Below, in pieces: positions 6,255 to 13,506 of a stretch of DNA of 27,285 nt. How positions within the stretch are numbered: the first letter of the stretch is position 1; each line of letters opens with the position of its first letter. Under the pieces are notes generated by a model, which was not told the DNA's origin, did not search any database, and was given only the letters and a program-made list of their open reading frames with translations. The position numbers and the translations under genes are program-made. This DNA comes from Winogradskyella sp. UBA3174 (GTDB lineage: Bacteria; Bacteroidota; Bacteroidia; Flavobacteriales; Flavobacteriaceae): the NCBI RefSeq assembly GCF_002364335.1, contig NZ_DEXW01000048.1, forward strand, positions 59,437 through 86,721. The letters are read 5' to 3'.

Positions 6255-8456
6255 TTACTCTGCTTCTGGTTTTCCGACCATATAAAAATCTAAATGCTTT
6301 TTTACTAAATCTGCATTTTTCACTTTTACAATAACCTCTTCACCAAGCTGATAAGTTGTGTCTGTTTTTTTACCAACCATAGCATACTGATCTTGATCGA
6401 ATTGATAATGATCATCCTTCATATCTCTAACACTTACCATACCTTCGCATTTGTTAGATACAATTTCTATATAAATTCCCCAATCTGTGACACCAGAGAT
6501 CACTCCTAAAAATTCTTCTTCTTCATGATCTTGCATATAGCGAATCTGCATATACTTTATAGAATCGCGCTCAGCTTTTGTCGCTAAATATTCCATATTA
6601 CTAGAGTGTTTACACTTCTCATCGTAAATAGCATCGTTAGCTGATTTTTCGCCATCTAAATACTGTTGTAATAAACGGTGCGCCATCACATCTGGATAAC
6701 GACGAATAGGAGATGTAAAGTGACTATAATAATCAAAAGCCAAACCGTAATGACCAATATTATGAGTCGTATATTCTGCTTTAGACATGGTGCGAATTGT
6801 TAACGTGTCTACTAAATTCTGCTCCTTTTTACCAACAACATCTTTTAGTAATTTATTTAATGACGATGCAACATTACCTTTGTCATTAAGATTAAGCTTG
6901 TGACCAAAACGAGCAACAACAGTTTGTAATTGTGCTAATTTATCTTGTTTTGGCTCATCATGTACACGATAAACAAATGTTTTCTTAGGGTTTTGTTTCC
7001 CAACAAATTCAGAGACTTTTCTGTTGGCTAGCAACATAAATTCTTCAATCAGCTTATTCGCATCTTTACTTGTTTTAAAGTGAATACCAACAGGGTTTGC
7101 TTCTTTGTCTAACTTAAATTTTACTTCTACTTTATCAAAAGAAATAGCACCTTCTCGCATACGTTGCGATCGCATTTTCTTAGCAAGTTCGTCCATTTTT
7201 AGAATAGCATCTGCAATCGCTTGGTCTGTTTTATATGCTTTTCCTGTTAGAGAAACTTCTTCTGGAATTTCGTTTGTATTAGACTCTATAACAGCTTGTG
7301 CTTCTTCATAAGCAAAACGCGCATCAGAATAAGTTACAGTTCTACCAAACCATTCATTTTTAATTTCGCATTTGTCATTCATTTGAAACACTGCTGAAAA
7401 AGTATACTTCTCTTCGTGTGGACGTAAAGAACATGCTCCGTTAGATAAACGCTCTGGTAACATTGGCACGACGCGATCTACTAAATAAATAGAGGTTGCG
7501 CGCTCGTAAGCTTCATCATCTAAAACCGTTCCTGGTTGTACATAATGCGATACATCTGCAATATGAATTCCTATTTCGTATAAACCGTTGTCTAATGCTG
7601 TAAAAGACAAAGCATCATCAAAATCTTTTGCATCTTTAGGATCTATAGTAAAGGTTAGATCTTTACGCATGTCGCGTCGCTTTGCGATTTCTTCTTTAGT
7701 AATAGAAATATCTAAATTATTTGAAAACTTTTCGACCTCGTGAGGAAACTCTAATGGTAAGCCGTATTCAGCTAATATTGAATGAATCTCTGTACTGTGT
7801 TCTCCTGGTTTTCCTAGTACTTTAATTACGCTTCCGTTTGGAGAATCTGCCCTATCTGGCCAATCTTCTAGTGACACTAAAACTTTATCACCATCTTCTG
7901 CTTTGTTAATTTTATTGATGGGTACAAAAATATCTTTATACATTTTTGGACTATCTGGTACAACAAAAGCAAAGTTCTTTTTATCGTGAATTTGAATCGT
8001 ACCAACATATTCTGTCTTGGCGCGCTTAATAATATTAGTTATTTCACCTTCTTGTTTCCCTCTGTGTCGTCTTTTATAGGCGTGAAATTCTACTTCGTCT
8101 CCATTTAAAGCTTTATTTATATTATTAGAGGCTATGAATATATCATCTTCAAAATCATCGCAAATGATGTAACCATTTCCTTTTGCTCCTAAATCTAATA
8201 TACCTGTATGATATTCTGTAGTTACGATAACTTTAAATTTACCGCGATCTACTTCTTCTATATCACCTGCAACTTTTAGTTTTGCTAATGTTTTTATAAT
8301 CTGATTGCGGCTACTCGAGTCGTTAACATTTAGTTTAGTAGCAATTTGTTTATAGTTAAAAGTTTGGTTTCTGTCTTTTTTTAAAATACTTAAGATTGTA
8401 TTTGTAAGGTTAGAAATCTTATTATGTGAAGGTTTCCTGTGTTTCTTTTTTGTCAT
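6255..8456 (-). CDS. rnr: Ribonuclease R
   Basis: 3-prime-to-5-prime exoribonuclease of the RNase II/RNB family that degrades structured RNA and takes part in RNA quality control. Length 733 residues. Layout: N-terminal helix-turn-helix (about 12-75), two cold-shock-type OB domains (about 80-230), RNB catalytic domain (about 265-590), S1 domain (about 650-730) and only a short tail. The metal site is visible in FTIDPKDAKDFDDALS, giving Asp272, Asp278, Asp280 and Asp281. The HYVQPGTVLDDEAYERATS and GLAFDYYSHFTSPIRRYPD blocks are classic RNase R. A candidate promoter at 8592 would give a leader of about 130 nt containing the palindromic repeat at 8486-8541. It ends 95 bp before the YbjQ gene, with no clear terminator. 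Very confident. Confidence 0.97.
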   Translation of the reverse strand: MTKKKHRKPSHNKISNLTNTILSILKKDRNQTFNYKQIATKLNVNDSSSRNQIIKTLAKLKVAGDIEEVDRGKFKVIVTTEYHTGILDLGAKGNGYIICDDFEDDIFIASNNINKALNGDEVEFHAYKRRHRGKQEGEITNIIKRAKTEYVGTIQIHDKKNFAFVVPDSPKMYKDIFVPINKINKAEDGDKVLVSLEDWPDRADSPNGSVIKVLGKPGEHSTEIHSILAEYGLPLEFPHEVEKFSNNLDISITKEEIAKRRDMRKDLTFTIDPKDAKDFDDALSFTALDNGLYEIGIHIADVSHYVQPGTVLDDEAYERATSIYLVDRVVPMLPERLSNGACSLRPHEEKYTFSAVFQMNDKCEIKNEWFGRTVTYSDARFAYEEAQAVIESNTNEIPEEVSLTGKAYKTDQAIADAILKMDELAKKMRSQRMREGAISFDKVEVKFKLDKEANPVGIHFKTSKDANKLIEEFMLLANRKVSEFVGKQNPKKTFVYRVHDEPKQDKLAQLQTVVARFGHKLNLNDKGNVASSLNKLLKDVVGKKEQNLVDTLTIRTMSKAEYTTHNIGHYGLAFDYYSHFTSPIRRYPDVMAHRLLQQYLDGEKSANDAIYDEKCKHSSNMEYLATKAERDSIKYMQIRYMQDHEEEEFLGVISGVTDWGIYIEIVSNKCEGMVSVRDMKDDHYQFDQDQYAMVGKKTDTTYQLGEEVIVKVKNADLVKKHLDFYMVGKPEAE

Positions 8457-8485
8457 TTATTAATTGTAATCTATTTATTGTATTT

Positions 8486-8541
8486 GTTATTCTAGATAAA
8501 CCTGTGGAATCTTATAGATTCTGAAAGAAGTTCAGAATAAC
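8486..8541. repeat. 56-bp nested palindromic intergenic repeat (REP-like)
   Basis: Ends are an 8-bp perfect inverted repeat GTTATTCT (8486-8493) and AGAATAAC (8534-8541). Inside are GAATC/GATTC (8507-8511, 8517-8521) and TTCTGAA/TTCAGAA (8519-8525, 8531-8537). The pattern resembles the 'GTCATTCTGAACTT...TTCAGAATCT' palindromes that I recall being dispersed between genes in Flavobacteriaceae; this looks like a diverged copy. Only one copy is in this window. Confidence 0.6.
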
Positions 8542-8591
8542 AGTGTTGTTTAAAACTTAACTTTAGCGAAGAGAGGTGATTAAGTTTGGTA

Positions 8592-8599
8592 CAAAGTTA
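8592..8599 (-). promoter_or_regulatory. Candidate -7 element for rnr
   Basis: Minus strand reads TAACTTTG, an exact TAnnTTTG match and identical to the element before rpiB. It would give an rnr leader of about 130 nt. No clear -33 TTG, so tentative. Confidence 0.4.
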
Positions 8600-8642
8600 C
8601 GTTTAAATTTTTTAATGGTATTTCCTTAGGGTTAAATTAATG

Positions 8643-8671
8643 AAAAAGTCCTGTAAAATTTACAGGACTTT
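8643..8671 (-). terminator. Rho-independent terminator of the T9SS propeller gene
   Basis: AAGTCCTGTA (8646-8655) pairs with TACAGGACTT (8661-8670), a perfect 10-bp stem plus inner A:T pairs. On the minus strand it is followed by a run of T (A tract 8643-8647 on plus). It lies 23 bp after the stop of the gene ending at 8694. Confidence 0.85.
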
Positions 8672-8693
8672 AGTTTTATAAATGGTGTATTGT

Positions 8694-10154
8694 TTATTCT
8701 ATAATTAACTTTTTAGAACCTTTACCACTAGTAGTTTGCAGCTCTACTGTATAAATACCTGGTGCTAAATGTGCTGTATTTATTACTATTTCTTTAGTCG
8801 TTAAAACTTGTTGACCTAAAGTATTGTAAATAATTACATTTTCTAATTCTATACTATTTTCTAATTGAATTGTAAATTGAGTTTTTGCTGGGTTTGGGTA
8901 GAAATTAAATTTTAATTCTGTCTGTTCTTCTGTTGATAATGCAGCACTTAAATCATAAACACGTACATGGCCTGAAAACATTCCATTTCCGTTATTAGAT
9001 GAAGCACCTATAACAACAATGCTACCGTCAGAGGATAAACTCACTGAAGTACCTGATTTATCATCTGAAGCTTCCCCATCTATATCCTGACCTATTTGTG
9101 TCCAAACACTAGATTCATTTCTATAAATCCTTACTTGACCTGAATCTATTCCATTTCCGTCATTAAATGGGGCTCCTATAGCAACGATACTCCCATTTGA
9201 AGATAAACTTAGAGCGTAACCTGACAAGTTGATAGCTGCTTCTCCTTCTATATCCTGACCTATTTGTGTCCAAACCCCTGATATATTCTCATATACCTTT
9301 ACATGGCCTGAATCAGATCCGTTTCCATCATTTTGCTGTGCACCTATAGCAACGATACTCCCATCTGAGGATATACTTAATGAACGTCCAAAAAAATCGT
9401 TTACAGCATCACCATCAATATCTTGACCTGTCTGCGTCCAAACTCCTGATATATTTTCGTATATCCTTACATGACCTGAAGTTGACCCATTTACACCAGC
9501 ATTAAAAATAGTTCCTATAGCTACAATACTTGCATCTGAGGATAAATCTAATGAGTAACCAAACCAATCAAATGAAGCTTCTCCATCTATATCCTGACCT
9601 AGCTGTGTCCAAACTCCTGACGTATTCTCATATATCCTTACATGACCTGAGTTTTCTCCATTTACACCATCATTTCTAATACCTCCAACAGCTACAGTAT
9701 TACCATCTGAGGATAAACTTACTGACCAACCTGATCTATCATCAGCAGCTTCCCCATCTATATCCTGACCTATCTGTGTCCAAACCCCTAATATATTCTC
9801 ATATATCCTTACATGACCCGAATTTACACCATTTACACCATCGTTAAAAATCCCACCTATAGCTACAATACTTCCATCTGAAGATATACTTACTGACCAA
9901 CCAGACCAGTCTCCTGCAGCCTCTCCTTCTATATTCTGACCTACTTGTGTCCAAACTCCTGATATATTCTCATATACACTAACATAACCTGAACTACTAC
10001 CAATTGAGCCAATAGCAATGTATTTACTACTTGAGGATAATCTTACCGACCAACCAAATTCATCACCTATAGATCCATCGATATCTTGACCTATTTGAAC
10101 TTGGCTTAAAGCTAAAAATGGAATTAAAATTAATAAGTATATTAATTTTCTCAT
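8694..10154 (-). CDS. Secreted seven-repeat beta-propeller protein with T9SS sorting domain
   Basis: A 486-residue exported protein. It has a signal peptide (MRKLIYLLILIPFLALSQ), then seven repeats of about 50-57 residues built on the pattern GQDIDGEA..D.SG.S, VSLSSDGSIVAIGA, NDG..., SGHVRIYEN.SGVWTQI. Seven such units fit one seven-bladed beta-propeller of the FG-GAP/integrin-alpha-like kind. About 70 C-terminal residues (FNFYPNPAKTQFTIQLEN to the end) form a type A T9SS C-terminal signal, used to carry proteins through the type IX system to the cell surface or medium. The first repeat is shorter and lacks the NDG loop. The enzymatic or binding role is unknown; surface adhesion or glycan/protein binding is a guess. 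A terminator follows at 8643-8671. High DNA similarity between repeats suggests recent duplication. Confidence 0.9.
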   Translation of the reverse strand: MRKLIYLLILIPFLALSQVQIGQDIDGSIGDEFGWSVRLSSSSKYIAIGSIGSSSGYVSVYENISGVWTQVGQNIEGEAAGDWSGWSVSISSDGSIVAIGGIFNDGVNGVNSGHVRIYENILGVWTQIGQDIDGEAADDRSGWSVSLSSDGNTVAVGGIRNDGVNGENSGHVRIYENTSGVWTQLGQDIDGEASFDWFGYSLDLSSDASIVAIGTIFNAGVNGSTSGHVRIYENISGVWTQTGQDIDGDAVNDFFGRSLSISSDGSIVAIGAQQNDGNGSDSGHVKVYENISGVWTQIGQDIEGEAAINLSGYALSLSSNGSIVAIGAPFNDGNGIDSGQVRIYRNESSVWTQIGQDIDGEASDDKSGTSVSLSSDGSIVVIGASSNNGNGMFSGHVRVYDLSAALSTEEQTELKFNFYPNPAKTQFTIQLENSIELENVIIYNTLGQQVLTTKEIVINTAHLAPGIYTVELQTTSGKGSKKLIIE

Positions 10155-10437
10155 TATATTTTATTTGAAGATTTATACAGCAATAATATATTATAAGACA
10201 ACTACTATCAAAATTTCAATGTTAAAATAAAATAAAACACACTTATTAACAGATATATACATATCATCAGTTTTCTTTTAAAATTTTAAAAATAAAATGA
10301 TGCTTATTATAGTGTGTTAATAGTTACTATAACTTTTTAGACTTTTACTATGATAAATGACTTATCACATTTACTTAATACGTAGTTAACATTAGTTTTA
10401 AAGATAACTACTTCATATTAAGTACTATTTTAAAAGC

Positions 10438-10468
10438 TATTAACAACTGTTCATAACCGTTGTTAATA
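10438..10468. repeat. 10-bp inverted repeat in the intergenic region
   Basis: TATTAACAAC (10438-10447) and GTTGTTAATA (10459-10468) are perfect reverse complements. The 11-nt spacer contains TGTTCATAA, itself a reverse TTATGAACA. It could be a protein-binding dyad or a stem-loop. Confidence 0.75.
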
Positions 10469-10738
10469 TAAATGACTCATATGTTTTTACTAAAAAACTG
10501 TTCACTTCTATACTTGTTAGGTCTAACAACTCACTAAAAGAAAATAGCTAACTTATTAGGTTATCTCACCTGAGTTTTGGTTTGGAAAATTTAATGGATA
10601 AACCTAATTTTAGTTTTAAAGACTTGTAAACAGTTATTAACAAGTACTCATCATTTTTAGCTACACTTATGAACAGTAATTATAAAAGCTAACAAACTAT
10701 TTAGTTTTCAAACTTAAAACTTATGAATAAGTATGCAG

Positions 10739-10761
10739 TTATAAGTTATGCTTACTTATAA
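10739..10761. repeat. 8-bp inverted repeat upstream of rpiB promoter
   Basis: TTATAAGT (10739-10746) and ACTTATAA (10754-10761) with a 7-nt spacer, ending 9 bp before the rpiB -7 element. A neighbouring dyad ACTTAT/ATAAGT lies at 10719-10732 and uses the same half-site. The spacing suits an operator for rpiB, which is inference only. Confidence 0.6.
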
Positions 10762-10769
10762 GCAATTAT

Positions 10770-10777
10770 TAACTTTG
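10770..10777 (+). promoter_or_regulatory. Candidate -7 element for the rpiB operon
   Basis: TAACTTTG is an exact TAnnTTTG match and would place the transcript start near 10782, giving a leader of about 23 nt before the rpiB ATG at 10805. No clear TTG at the -33 position. Confidence 0.55.
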
Positions 10778-10804
10778 AAGCTTAATAAATAAAGACCATT
10801 CATT

Positions 10805-11239
10805 ATGACAATATCGATAGGTAACGATCACGCAGGCCCAGATTATAAAACTGCAGTAGTAAAACATTTAGAAGCTAAAGGACACACAGTGACTAATTAC
10901 GGAACAGATACTTTAGATAGTGTAGATTATCCAGATTTTGTGCATCCTGTAGCAAAAGATGTTAATGATGGTAATGTAGATTTTGGTATTTTAATTTGTG
11001 GTAGTGCTAATGGAGTAGCAATGACTGCTAATAAATACCAAAAAGTAAGAGCTGGAGTATGTTGGACTTCTGAAATTACTGAGTTAACACGTTTACATAA
11101 TAATGCTAATATTATTTGTATTCCAGCACGTTTTACATCTATTCCACAAGCTCTAAAAATGGTAGATACATTTTTAGAGACTAAGTTTGAAGGAGGTCGT
11201 CACCAAAACCGCGTAGATAAAATTCCATTATCATGCTAA
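10805..11239 (+). CDS. rpiB: Ribose-5-phosphate isomerase B
   Basis: Interconverts ribulose 5-phosphate and ribose 5-phosphate in the pentose phosphate pathway; cytoplasmic dimer or tetramer of the RpiB/LacAB family. At 144 residues it has the normal length. The N-terminal IGNDHAGPDYK carries Asp8-His9. GILICGSANGVAMTANK carries Cys65, the catalytic base in the E. coli-type enzyme, and the anion-hole Gly/Ser loop. RLHNNANI gives His98. The D-x-G-T-D type loop (YGTDTLDSVDYPDF) is also present. The stop codon ends one base before the ATG of the CDF transporter, so the two are very probably translated from one message. A TAACTTTG element lies about 28 bp upstream. Confidence 0.96.
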   Translation: MTISIGNDHAGPDYKTAVVKHLEAKGHTVTNYGTDTLDSVDYPDFVHPVAKDVNDGNVDFGILICGSANGVAMTANKYQKVRAGVCWTSEITELTRLHNNANIICIPARFTSIPQALKMVDTFLETKFEGGRHQNRVDKIPLSC

Positions 11240-12157
11240 ATGGATCACTCACACTCGCATAAGCACTCTGATCACCATCACGATTTTAACGGTCGTAGTC
11301 TTCTTATATCTATATTTTTAAACATTGTTATTACTGTTGCTCAAGTTATAGGAGGTATTTTATCTGGTAGTTTAGCTTTGTTAAGCGATGCGCTTCATAA
11401 TTTTAGTGATGTTGTATCCTTAATTATAAGTTATATAGCTACTAAATTAGTAAAACGAAAAGCATCTTTAAAACGAACGTTTGGGTATAAACGTGCAGAA
11501 ATTTTAGCCGCTTTTATAAATGCTTCTACTTTAATTATTGTTGCAGTACTTCTTATTTTTGAAGCTGTAGAACGTTTTCAAGACCCACAACAAATAGAAT
11601 CTAATCTTGTTATTTGTTTATCTTTTATTGCTATTTTAGGGAATGGTTTTAGTGTTTTATTACTTAAGGCAAATGCAGCAGATAATATGAATATGAAGAG
11701 TGCTTATTTGCATTTACTCACAGATATGATGGCAAGTGTGGCTGTTTTAATAGGTGGCTTATTAATGAAGTTTTATGAAATATGGTGGATAGACAGTGTG
11801 TTAACTTTTGCTATAGCGCTATATTTAATTTGGATGGGCTATGATTTATTAAAAACATCTACAAAAGTATTAATGCTGTTTACACCAGATACAATACCTG
11901 TAGATGAAATAGTAAAAAAAATAAATGCATTTGAATCTATTAAAAACGTACACCATGTTCATGTTTGGCAATTGAATGAGGAAGAAATTCATTTTGAAGC
12001 TCATATTGACTTTGAAGAGGATATTTCATTATCTCAATTTGATGCTATTCTTAATAAAATCGAAGAATTTATATTTCATAATTATGATATCAACCATATA
12101 AATATTCAACCAGAATACAAAAAAAGTGATGCTAAGGATATCATTGTTCAAGATTAA
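11240..12157 (+). CDS. Cation diffusion facilitator (zinc/divalent metal exporter, CzcD/ZnT type)
   Basis: A 305-residue inner-membrane metal/proton antiporter. A His-rich N-terminus (HSHSHKHSDHHHD) is followed by six membrane helices. The metal site is visible as HNFSD in helix 2 (His53, Asp57) and HLLTD in helix 5 (His158, Asp162), the HxxxD pair set usual in Zn-transporting CDF proteins. The C-terminal cytoplasmic ferredoxin-like domain begins near residue 210, with HHVHVWQLNEEEIHFEAHI the characteristic block. Zinc is the most likely substrate from the HDHD site, but cobalt, cadmium or others are possible. The gene begins directly at the end of rpiB with no gap and is followed after 5 bp by the GNAT gene. 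No metal-responsive operator was recognised. Confidence 0.94.
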   Translation: MDHSHSHKHSDHHHDFNGRSLLISIFLNIVITVAQVIGGILSGSLALLSDALHNFSDVVSLIISYIATKLVKRKASLKRTFGYKRAEILAAFINASTLIIVAVLLIFEAVERFQDPQQIESNLVICLSFIAILGNGFSVLLLKANAADNMNMKSAYLHLLTDMMASVAVLIGGLLMKFYEIWWIDSVLTFAIALYLIWMGYDLLKTSTKVLMLFTPDTIPVDEIVKKINAFESIKNVHHVHVWQLNEEEIHFEAHIDFEEDISLSQFDAILNKIEEFIFHNYDINHINIQPEYKKSDAKDIIVQD

Positions 12158-12162
12158 AAGTT

Positions 12163-12606
12163 ATGTTAAAAATTAAAGTAAAAACATTTAAAGAATTTAC
12201 AACACAAGAGCTTTACGATACCTTACAATTAAGAAGTGAGGTGTTTGTTGTTGAGCAAGATTGTGTGTACCAAGATATTGATGGTAAAGATCAAAAAGCA
12301 CTTCATGTTTTAGGGTATTCAGAAGAAAAATTAGTGGCTTACACACGTATTTTTAAACCAGGTGATTATTTTGAAAAAGCAAGTATTGGTAGAGTAGTAG
12401 TCGCACAAAACCAAAGACAACATAAATATGGTTTTAATATAATGAAAGCCTCTATTGAGGGTATTAAAGAACATTATAACGAAGCAAAAATTAAAATTTC
12501 TGCACAGGTATATTTAAAACGATTTTATAATAATCTTGAATTTTTTGAAGTAGGTGAGGAGTACCTTGAAGATGACATTCCTCATATAGCAATGGTTAAA
12601 TCTTAA
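12163..12606 (+). CDS. GNAT family N-acetyltransferase (ElaA type)
   Basis: A 147-residue cytoplasmic acetyl-CoA-dependent acetyltransferase. The segment LQLRSEVFVVEQDCVYQDIDGKDQKALHVLG matches the ElaA family signature (LR..VFVVEQ.C.Y...DG.D). IGRVVVAQNQRQHKYG is the acetyl-CoA pyrophosphate-binding A motif in the R/Q-x-x-G/K-x-G position, slightly divergent. The natural substrate of ElaA proteins is not established. It starts 5 bp after the CDF gene and is the last gene of the rpiB operon. Its stop overlaps the stop of the convergent OmpA-domain gene by 4 bases, leaving no room for a terminator hairpin between them. Confidence 0.92.
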   Translation: MLKIKVKTFKEFTTQELYDTLQLRSEVFVVEQDCVYQDIDGKDQKALHVLGYSEEKLVAYTRIFKPGDYFEKASIGRVVVAQNQRQHKYGFNIMKASIEGIKEHYNEAKIKISAQVYLKRFYNNLEFFEVGEEYLEDDIPHIAMVKS

Positions 12607-13442
12607 TCATAAGATTTAACTATTTTAGTCACTAAAATCTCCACACGTCTATCAAGTTCTGGAGCATCTCCAAGCGGAAATTTTCGCTTGTGTCCTACAA
12701 ATTTCATACGATAACGACTTACCCCATTTTTTGCTAAATAGTCATAAACATATTTAGCTCTGGCTACAGATAAGTTTCTCTTTTTAGTTCTACGATCCAT
12801 AGCATCTCTTGTACCATGAGTGCAACAGACATGACCCTCAATAGTGAAGTAAATATCTTTACGGTCTGCTAAAATTTTTGCAATAGTATCTAAAACAAGT
12901 TTAGAGTCTTTAGTGAGATAGCTATATCCTGTTCTAAATAAAATATTCTCTAACTGAATTTTATCTCCTTCTTTTAACTCTCCTTTTAATAAATCTTCGG
13001 TTGTAGGATTCTTAGGCTTTACTTCTTTAGGTCTAGGCGGATCGTAGGGTTGTACAATAATTTCAACTTTTCGGTTTAAACCTCGTATTTTACTTAAATC
13101 ATCTTCACGAATAATATTTACTAATATTTCTCCTTTTCCGTCTACATTAGTGATTAACGATTGATCAAATTCATTATTAGAGAAAACAGATTTTATTTCA
13201 TCTGCGCGTTGTTGAGAAAGTATGAGGTTATAAGAGTCACTTCCTCTATCATCACAAAAGCCATAAATAGAGATTTTTCGAATATCTAAACGTTCAATTT
13301 GAGATAAAAACAAGAGAAGACGACTATGTTCTGTTTCAGGAATATCATACTCATCAGTATCAAAATAGACTTCGTGTTTCACGGCCTGCTGAGCAAAAGC
13401 AAGCTGAAAACTAAAGCATAAAAGAACGAATAAGGACTTCAT
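12603..13442 (-). CDS. Exported protein with two OmpA-like domains
   Basis: A 279-residue protein with a signal peptide (MKSLFVLLCFSFQLAFAQ). Two OmpA-like peptidoglycan-associating modules are visible. The first, about residues 22-130, has YFDTDEYDIPETE, ISIYGFCDDRGSDSYNLILSQQRADEI and LNRKVEIIV. The second, about 160-277, has ILFRTGYSYLTKDSKLVLD, FTIEGHVCCTHG, NLSVARAKYVYDYLAKNGV and LDRRVEILV. Both keep the D/N..LS..RA..V and RRVEI landmarks, though the second has a CC pair in the usual H.D loop and so may bind peptidoglycan differently. No beta-barrel is present, so it is likely a periplasmic or peripheral cell-wall tether. Tail-to-tail overlap with the GNAT gene; the promoter in the 64-bp gap upstream is not evident. 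Confidence 0.88.
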   Translation of the reverse strand: MKSLFVLLCFSFQLAFAQQAVKHEVYFDTDEYDIPETEHSRLLLFLSQIERLDIRKISIYGFCDDRGSDSYNLILSQQRADEIKSVFSNNEFDQSLITNVDGKGEILVNIIREDDLSKIRGLNRKVEIIVQPYDPPRPKEVKPKNPTTEDLLKGELKEGDKIQLENILFRTGYSYLTKDSKLVLDTIAKILADRKDIYFTIEGHVCCTHGTRDAMDRRTKKRNLSVARAKYVYDYLAKNGVSRYRMKFVGHKRKFPLGDAPELDRRVEILVTKIVKSYD

Positions 13443-13506
13443 AATTATTATAATTTAGTGGGCGTTTTGTAAATTATATACTGCTAAATATAGATGTTTT
13501 TAAGTT

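Larger units (their letters stand above)
10155..10804. other. 650-bp AT-rich gene-free region with many dyads and repeated nonamers
   Basis: Divergent gap between the T9SS gene and rpiB, the only gap over 300 bp in the window. It holds TTATTAACA at 10243 and 10634, TTATGAACA at 10667 and, reversed, at 10448-10456, plus one-mismatch forms at 10315-10323 (reverse), 10437, 10461-10469 (reverse), 10721 and 10766. Inverted repeats are at 10351-10367, 10438-10468, 10514-10529, 10719-10732 and 10739-10761, and a 13-bp direct repeat TTAGTTTTAAAGA is at 10392 and 10610. No credible open reading frame. It could be a replication origin, a dense operator region or a non-coding RNA locus; see findings. 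Confidence 0.7.

Noticed and set aside
8694..10154. CRISPR-like or satellite array suggested by the regular ~170-bp periodicity
   Set aside because: The periodicity comes from in-frame protein repeats of a beta-propeller. Repeats are long and divergent with no short identical repeat/unique spacer pattern.
10155..10804. Hidden small protein or mobile-element remnant in the long gap
   Set aside because: No frame of useful length with a start is present and I saw no insertion-sequence ends or transposase fragments; the signal is repeats and dyads only.
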